A stretch of DNA of 64,000 nucleotides, taken from assembly GCA_033239525.1 (NCBI GenBank), contig BSYO01000016.1, positions 8,629,045 through 8,693,044 on the forward strand, given 5' to 3'. Below are positions 47,101 to 56,100 of this stretch, in pieces. Every line of letters begins with the position of its first letter. Positions within the stretch are counted from its first letter, which is position 1. The position numbers were made by a program, and so were the translations under genes. The DNA comes from Nepenthes gracilis (lineage: Eukaryota > Streptophyta > Magnoliopsida > Caryophyllales > Nepenthaceae). Under the pieces are notes generated by a model. The model was not told the DNA's origin and did no database searches. It saw only the letters and a program-made list of their open reading frames with translations.

Positions 47101-50100
47101 AGGTACCGCAAATAGGTGGTGAAGAACCCACGCCGGTATAACTGGTCGTCCATGATAGTATAACAACCTACTGTCTTCACTTTCTTGGCATTGTCTGCAT
47201 CTTCAGGTAATGTCTCGTCAGACACGTACCTTAAATAGAGAGTCATCCAATTGCTGATACTCGATACCTGCATCACCTGTGGCTCGGGATTTTCTATGCT
47301 TGGCTTCTCAAGGAATTCGTGCATCTGTCGGGCATATTGCTTTGGGTCTCCTGACGCTACTGCCTTTGCCAGCAAGTCAGCCTTCCCGTTCTTGTCTTTG
47401 GGGATGTGGATCATTTCCACCTCAAAGTCCAAAGTTAAACTTTGGACCCTTGAAAGGTACTTGGGGAGCTGTGGGCTGTTCACTTCAAAATGTTTGTGGA
47501 CTTGGTGGACGACCAACTCGGAGTTATTGTATACCACCAAGCTTCTGGCCGAACATTCCTTAGCCAACCGGAGTCCTGCTAGCAATGCTTCATACTCCGC
47601 GGCGTTGTTGGTTGCTGGATACCCGAGGACCCTAAAATATTTTATCTGACCCTTCAGGCGTTCTCAGCATAATGCCAGCTCCACACCCATTCTTCATTGA
47701 AGAGCCGTCCACGCGCAGAGTCCATGTTGGAGCGCTGTCAGGCTCATCTGTGTCACGAAGGTCTAAAGCGCCTAGAACTGGGGTCACCATCTCAATGATG
47801 AAATCGGCCAAGGCCTGATCTTTTAAGGCTAACATCGGGTGAAATTCTATATTGAACTCTTCCAACTCAATAGTCCACTTGTCCAGTCGTTCTGACATCT
47901 CGGGCTTTTACAATATCGCTTTTAAGGGCTGATTGGCCGAGACTATCACCTTGTGCACTTGGAAATAGGATCTCAGCTTCCGAGCAGCATATACAACTGC
48001 CAAAGCTATCTTTTCCATATGGGGTATCTAGTTTCTGCATCAGCCAGGGTTTTGCTAACGTAGTACATAGGCTGCTACCTGTCGTACTGTTGCCAAATCA
48101 ACACCGAACTCAAGGCCGTGTCGGACACAACGAGATATAAGTATAATTCCTCGCCTAGCTGAGGACAAGTCAAGAGGGAAGGACTCGAAAGATACTTTTT
48201 GAGACCTCGGAAGGTCTCCTCACAGTCATTTGTCTACTGGAAGCCGTTAGTCTTGGTCCCTCTCAAGGTTTTGAAAAACGGAAAATATTTCTTGGCGTCT
48301 GTAAAGTCAACACACTCCGCCATTTTCCACTCTTCTTGACTATGATGACATTTGATAGCCAATTTGGATATTGTACCTCTCGGATGAATCCAGCATTTAG
48401 AAGCTTTACCTCTTCACGAATGGCCATCAGTTTTTCGACCGAGTAATTCCTCCGCTTTTGCTGAACGGGTCTGTGACGGGGATCCAGGCCTACTTTATGT
48501 ACCATTGCTTCAGTTGATTTCCCTGGTTTGTCACTCGATACCTAGGCAAAAATATCCGAATTTTTTCAGAGGAAACTGATAAACCGGTCTTGAAAGGACA
48601 GCGGTAAAGAGCTTCGTATCTGGACAAATTTTTCAGGATCGTTGGAATCCAATGGGACTCGGTCTATTGGTTCTCTAGATTGAGCTTGTTGCAATGTCGT
48701 TTTATCTCTTAGGTCAAAATCTTCCATAGGTTGAGGAAGAGGTGTCTGTGTGACCTGTGATAGATAGCATGTCTGTCCGGCCACTTGGTCTCTGAGGACC
48801 TCCCCAATTCGAAATGGTGTCGGGAATTTCATCTTCAGACATGGGATGGAAGTGGTACTGAAAGCAGTCAGACAAGGACGTCCGAGGATAGCATTATAAA
48901 CCGATGGAAGATTTACTACCAAGAAGGTGAGAGTCTTGGATGCAATCCTCGGATAAGTCCCTAGGGTGACTTCGAGTTGGATGATCCCCTGAACCTGTAC
49001 TGGCTCATTTCCAACTCGTAGAGAGGTCCCTCGATCGTTTTCAGCTGACTCTTCTTAAGTCTCAATTTAAAATACGTATCAAGATAAAGTAAATTTTGCG
49101 AGATTCTATTATCAATAAATACTCGTTTCATCTAGTAGTCGGTGGCTCCGTCAGAAACGAGTGCAGTTATAACCAAGGGGTCAGAGTGTGAGGAAGTTAC
49201 ATGAGTCATATTTTCATTACTAAAACTAATGACTTTATCCCTAGTTCCTACCCTTGGCTTCTTGGCTGCAGAGTTCTCCCTGGTGTTTTCTCTGGTTGGG
49301 TGAGTTGATATCATGTTTACAACTCCCGTGGCCACCCTATTCCTCGGTAGGTCAGCCTCACCGTCACCTGCTATTCTGGAAGCCTGTTTGGGTCTTTGCA
49401 GGAAGCGGTTAAGGTTTCCTTTTTTGATTAGCTCCTCAATTTCCTTCTACAGCGTGTGGCAGTCCTCCATACTGTGACCTCCACAGTGATGGTCGTGATA
49501 ATATTTTGATTGATCACCGCCGGTCTGGATTCTTAGTACTTTAGGCCACTTAAAAAATTTCTCATCCCGGATCTGCATCAAGATGTTAGTATGCGTGTCA
49601 TTCAAGGGAGTCAGGTTTGTAGGCCTGAGCTCCCTCCGAACAAACTACTCGGAATTATGCTGCTTTTTCGGTCTTTAGGGACTTTGATGGTCTCCACTTT
49701 TCCTCTTTCATTCCACCGCCCTCGGGTGGAAATTCTCGTTTCTTTTTGGCTTCTTGGCATCATTGGTTTCTTTGGCCGCTATGGATGCTCGTGCTACGGC
49801 TTCGGCCTCTATAAAGGTTTGGGATCCCTTGTAGATGAGGTGCTTGAAGAAAGCTCCTGGCTCCTTGACCCCATCTGTTAGCTTGGAAATCTGTCTGGCC
49901 TCTGTAATGAATTAGGATAGAAATCCTCTCTAACTCTCCTTGGCTCCTTGCTTCACGTGAGTAAGGTGCCAAGGCTACTTCTCAATTCTCCTGCTGGACG
50001 TAAACTGGGAGAGAAAATTGTCTGCCAGCTCGCCAAATGACTGAATGGAATTTGCCGGCAGTCCGTAGAATCAAATCCATGCATCTCCTTTAAGTGTTAA

Positions 50101-53100
50101 TGGAAAGCATTGACACATCGTCATCTCATCCAAGCCCTGGAGGCTCAAATGCTTACGAAAGTGATCCAGATGATCCATTGGATCAACACTTCTGTTGTAA
50201 ACGTTGAGATTTGGCATTTTAAACTTTAGAGGGAGTTGCCTCGTTCTGAACTCCATTGTAAATGGAGACCTGCGTAGGTCAGCAGCTTCTTCATTATTAT
50301 CACCAAAGACTCGTTGCCAGATCTTTTCGAGCTTCTCCTTCACTTGGGGTGGAGCCGTCATCTTCTTCTCGTTGAGATAGTTCCTAAACTCGCAGGGTCC
50401 TGGGCAGCTTGTGGCTCTAGAAGGCTCCTAGACCTTAGAGGGGTCTTGTCACAAGGGGACACCTTCTGAATGTCGTGCTCTTGGTTACGTGAACATCGAG
50501 GATTTCGCCTCTCTGGCCTTTCCTCATGGATTAGAGGACCAAAGCGACCTTCAATTCGCGATGAGACTTCTTCACTCGAGGCAACTTGATTGCCAGGGTC
50601 CTCGTGCTAATTAACTTGTTGAGTGGGATTCTTCTTTCCCTTTCCCTTTCCCTTCCTCTGGGACATGGCGGTTTGGGAGGCCTTGGATTGCGCCCTTTTT
50701 GGCTGTTCGTCCATTTTTGAACAAAGGGTATGGACGGATTTGGTAATGTTGTCCATTCTTATTGCCAATGCTCAGGCATGTAGATCTGGATGGTCATCTA
50801 TCCTGATGCTCGTAGTAGGGCCATTGCCACATGAAGTAGCTTCTAATCCGGGGCACTGGTTTGTACTCTTGTATTCACCATGTTTTAGTTTCTTTTTTGG
50901 AAAACGTGTTAACCTAACTTTTAATTGATTCACATAGACGACACCAATGTTGCGTCCTCGGATCCTGTTCGTTGTACGGACAAAACGGGTCCTCAGATCT
51001 TTCCACCATATATACAAATCTGAATCCGTGCAACACAAAGTATTTAGATGGTCCTCTTTGGTAACAAGAAGTGATTTTAAGGATGAAGATGTGGGCTTTA
51101 GAGAGAGAGAGAGCAGTAGCATGTAGTATTTTTACGTAGAAAATCCTCTCATAAATGAGAGAAAAAAACCACGGGACAATGATTTCACTATGGTAATTTT
51201 CGTTACAAGTTGCTCAAGTTTACTGAGAGTGAGAGCAAAATGGCGTCTTGCTTTTGCTTTTCTTCTTGCGTGCACTGTTGCGTATCCTCTTGTTTGGAGT
51301 TTGGTTTGTGTATATATACTTTACGGTTTCTACCTACCTAGCAAGGAGCATGCGCGTGTGGGAATGCCTGCCACCAACTCTGTAAAATCCATTATGCCGT
51401 CCTATAAAGCCTACCAATTCTGAAAGTAAACTACTCTTAAAGTGCACGTGCTTTGTAAAAACTGCTATCTTCTATGAGAGGTCACCTTCATTCCTTCTTG
51501 CATTCTGACAGAGTCATCCACCAACTTCTGGCACGCCGACTTTACATGCTTAGTAGAGTCCTCAGCTGTTACTATGAGTCTTTGGGCCTTAATGGACTCC
51601 ACGGCCATTATGCCCCTTGGGCCAAGTTGGCCATCTGGGCCTTTGATATCAGTAGCCATTAGTTACCAATCTTTCTGATCCATTAGAGATCGACAAAAAT
51701 TAATGCCAATGACAATCTATTCTTCAATTACTGAAAACTTTTCGTACAAGCATCACTTCAATTAAATGTCGATCGTCTCTATTCTAAAGGCGCCAATGAC
51801 ATTGCAATCCTTGAGAAACATTCAACAAATCTCTCATCAAAACCAACCAGATCTAAAAAACTCCGTAGTTTCGTGACTTTAGCCGGTCTTTTCCAATTGC
51901 CACTGTTTCCATCTTTAGATTTTCAAATGTACATTAAGAAACATATGACCCAAAATGATGTTTTCTTTAACCATAATTTACACCCCTATCAATTTTGACA
52001 AATAACTGTCTTCTCAGAATTTGCAGCAGACTTTCCAATCGGGTCTCATACTTCTCAAAATTCTTCAAATAAATTAGAACAGCATTAACAAAACTATTAC
52101 AAACAAAACCACCACAGCTGATCCAAACACTGTCAAAAATCTGATCAATAATTTCCATAAAGGATACTAAAATATTCGATAACCCAAAAGTACTATCAAG
52201 ATTTCGCAATGACCACACCTTGACCTAAGAACTGTTCTATGCATAACCTCCCGATTAATCCTCAACCAATGATATCTCGAATATAGCTCAATCTTAGAGA
52301 AAACACAAACTTCTCAGAATGGATCAAACAAATCCTCAATCCTTGGGAAGAGACACATTCGATTCCTAAAAATCCGAGCACAAACCCATCGATCCATCTT
52401 CTTCACTAGAGAATGCTGAAACACTCCACGTCAAGACACTTGGTCGAATAAAACCTTTGACAAACAGATTCTGCAATTACTGTTTCAATATCTTCAACTC
52501 AGATGGGACTATCCCTTACATAGCCTTCAAAATAGGCACAGATCCAAACACATTGATAGCAGTTTTGATCTCCCGATCTGAAAACTATTCAGATAAATCT
52601 TCTAGAAAACATTTTTAACCTTGCAAATGGCCAAAGTATCTTCAATGGTCACAGAATGACTTTCGGATGTGACCATATATGCCAAACAAACTCAGTACCC
52701 ATCTCTCAATAGATGACTCGCGTGCAACACCAAAAATCAACCTTTAATCCTTCCATGATTGAGGATCCGGCTTTAGCATTGTGGGCCGAGTCTGCAATTG
52801 CTATGCCGGAACCGTCTATCTCCTATTTGGAAGTTTGGAATTTGGACGTTTGGGATTCGAACAGTCCTTTGACAAATGGCATATTTGGTCGCAATTTAAG
52901 GAGACTATTATGATGAAAGCAAACTTGTTCTGCAAGATTCCCTGACAGAATTTGCAAGCTGATCTCACAAATTCGAAGTTTGGGGAGGAAGACATTACTT
53001 CATTTGACTTTCATCAACTTGTTCTTTGGAGGATAAACGAATCCATCATTCGAGCTCTGGACCCGATGCACTGATGACTTTTGGAAACGCTTCTCCCAAA

Positions 53101-56100
53101 ATTGCTCTTGCTCGATCAACAGGGCCTAGTCTAAATCCTCGCTATGAGTCCAAAGTCAAAACGGCACCGACTGCTTCCAAATTGAGTTTTGAAGTCCTCA
53201 GCTACTGTCTTGCTTCAACAAATCTTTCAAATTCTTCAACCTCTTCCTAAATGTTGCCTTAGGAGGCTGAACTTCGTGCTCTTCGTCTATGGATTCTTCA
53301 GCGATGAAAGATTTGTGGGGACGATTATCCACCCGATCACAACGAGTGGGAATAGACAACTCTTAAATCTTCCTCTCATTCCAACCGTAGCTTCAACCCT
53401 TTAAATGATTCGCATCATCGTTGCCAACGAAATCAGACTTGTATTTTATTGTCTTATCTTCTGGCAGGGGTTGACCACCAAGACTCCACAGCTTCTCTTA
53501 TAAAGAGAAACGAGTTGACTTGACATTATCTTCAGCTTTATCCGCGGCTTTCAATCTTGAAGAATCATCATTTCCTCACTCGGATACAACGATCACTTCT
53601 TGCTTTGTGCATGCCATCCTTGTGCGGAGCCATGTTAATCTTCTCCGTATTGTTCCAATTTTATTAGATGTCTCTGAAAAGATATTCCAAATGATCTCCT
53701 CATTTTCCTGGTCCAAGAGAAGGCACTGGAAGACCTACCATCGGCTTGCCTGCAACTACTCGGCCATCATTATCACATATTGACTCACCCGGGGTCTTAG
53801 ACCACCACGGTCTTGCATAAATACTTTTATTCTTTCCCTTCATCATCTCCACTCCACCGCTCAGCTTTCCACCGGACAAAATCTTCTTCTATCCCGTGAG
53901 ATTTCAGACCGACACGACCCAAGGACGCTACTTTTCTTCCAAAATCGCAAAACCCTACAAAGCAGGAACCAAACAAAATCCTCCTCCTATCGCTATATCA
54001 AACCACTCATTATGTCGCTCATGCGATTCATCTTGATCAAATGTTCATCTTTTCAATCTAAAGCTGAACCTCTATGATTCGATCTTCTAATTCAAACTTA
54101 AGCCTCCACAATTCAAATTTTCTACTATCTGTCAAAGGCAATACTTATTATACCTAAACATTCAATAAATTATTTATCTAAAATGATCCAAAATACCTCT
54201 CTACATGACTTTTCTCTGATATTATTTCTATCACAAATACGAACCAAGTAAGTTAATTTAAATAATTAATTATAATTCTTAAAATTTAAAGTCCCAAACA
54301 AAGTTAATAAATCATGCTAAGTCTTTAAGATTTGGGTGTGACAAACCAAATACACAGGACCTGATAAATCAAAAATCTTCACAGGACCTTATCAGACTAC
54401 CGTCCGGACAAAATAATCATGACTTGCGCTAAATAGTCGTAAAGGAAAGACCAAATAATAATAGTAACACATCCATATAAAGAAATCCACCAAAGAAATC
54501 TCATTACGCAATCCAAAGGCCCACGTGCGGCCGACTTCAGCAGCTAAAGACATCCAACAAAATTCATTCATAAATCAAATACGACTGATACCATCTATTT
54601 AACTAAATATAAAACTCACTGGAAAATTTGATGTCGTGCTAACACTCAATCTTGTTCCTGCCATATAGCTCAATCCTCTACTTTGAAGGGACAAAATAGG
54701 AATATAAGCCTAATGCTCAGCATGTATCATATTTAAACAAAAGGAGTCCAATAAATCAGATGGAAGGTCAAATGAAGAAATATCTAATCAAATAACATAA
54801 TAAATCTAAATTGCTGATAAAATAAATCCACTAGAAATTGAATATCCAAAATCCAATAATAATTTCGTACTCAAATCAAATATCTAAATCCAAAACAACT
54901 GTCCAAATTATAATACAGTCCTCATTGTGACATATATATATATATATATATAAATAAAACAGAAATGATTCGGACCGATTCCAATAGACAAATAGTCAAT
55001 TCCAAGTCTAAGTCCAAATTCAAATTCAAATCTAAGGCCCGATCAACTTGTAATCTTGGAAAAATTTCAATAGCCAGATAATCCAATAGCATATGCAGAA
55101 ACCGAAGCAACGTCGCAATAGATAATCAAAAGGTCCAAATTAAAACATATAGTCAAAATTATTTGTACGAGACATGCCAAAACCAATCTGTAGGCAAAAT
55201 CAACGAATCTCAAATTCAAGTCCAAAAATCCATATCCACATCAAAGTCCAATACAAATTAATGTAGAAATACAAATCATGCATCAAATTTGAGTTCTGAT
55301 TATTTAAAGACTAGTTTAAGGAATGGTTACACATAATCCGGATAACTTTACGGCAAATCAAATGCAAATTAGGCTAGCATTTATAGCCACCCATGTATTC
55401 TATACCCATGGGTAAGGTTGATCACTATATTTTACCACCCGTCATTTCGTGTGCAATTTTCAAACTTGTCAGATATATTGGGACGTTCGAATATATTATA
55501 ATGTCAAATCAAATCATCCAAATGGGAAGGACACTACTCGAAGCCTTTCTTGCCGGTCGAAAGAGATTTTCAAATAAATCTCCTCATCGGGAGTTGGCTA
55601 GAATATCTAATGTCAAAATCCAAATATAGTGATCACAACTCTACACATACATGTGAAAATGTATGGCCTATGCAAATTTCATATGCATTTTCATATACAC
55701 ATACTAATATATATATACAATATCTAATAAATTATTCAAGTTTTCAGAAAAATATTAAACCCTCCAAATCAGCTAATGAGTTACACATACATGTCCATAA
55801 TAAACAAATTAGGTATATAAAAATACATACATATTAGTAAAAATTTTAAATAGTATTCAAAATAAATCAGATATTAAATTAGACTAAGAAAATGGGTTAC
55901 AGATACTTATCTTGACTTTATTTCAAGCAAATTTGCTCAAATGATGCTCCGAGGTATCCAAATTGGTCCCTCTCCTGATTCACGTGCGCTCCTTTCTCTC
56001 TCCTGCTTCGCACACCTCTGCCTCTCTCTTTCTCTTCCTGTTCTCCTTCGCCAGCGGCGGCTCTGACACGGCTGACGGTGGCGACCATTGTGGCAGCGAA

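Larger units (their letters stand above)
44140..51661 (-). mobile_element. Tat-lineage Ty3/gypsy element with antisense extra ORF, internally deleted
   Basis: Oriented on minus. 5' LTR 50948-51661, primer site just inside it, gag from 50881, protease, partial reverse transcriptase, RNase H, integrase zinc region, then an extra ORF on the opposite (+) strand, purine tract and 3' LTR 44140-44944. Flanking pentamers ACTAC and GTTAC match at three of five bases. Extra ORFs between integrase and 3' LTR, in either orientation, are known for the Tat lineage. Reverse transcriptase palm and integrase core are missing, so it is a non-autonomous deletion derivative. Confidence 0.8.

Noticed and set aside
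47251..47649. Plus-strand open frame of 132 codons
   Set aside because: It lies opposite the clear RNase H coding of the Tat element on minus.
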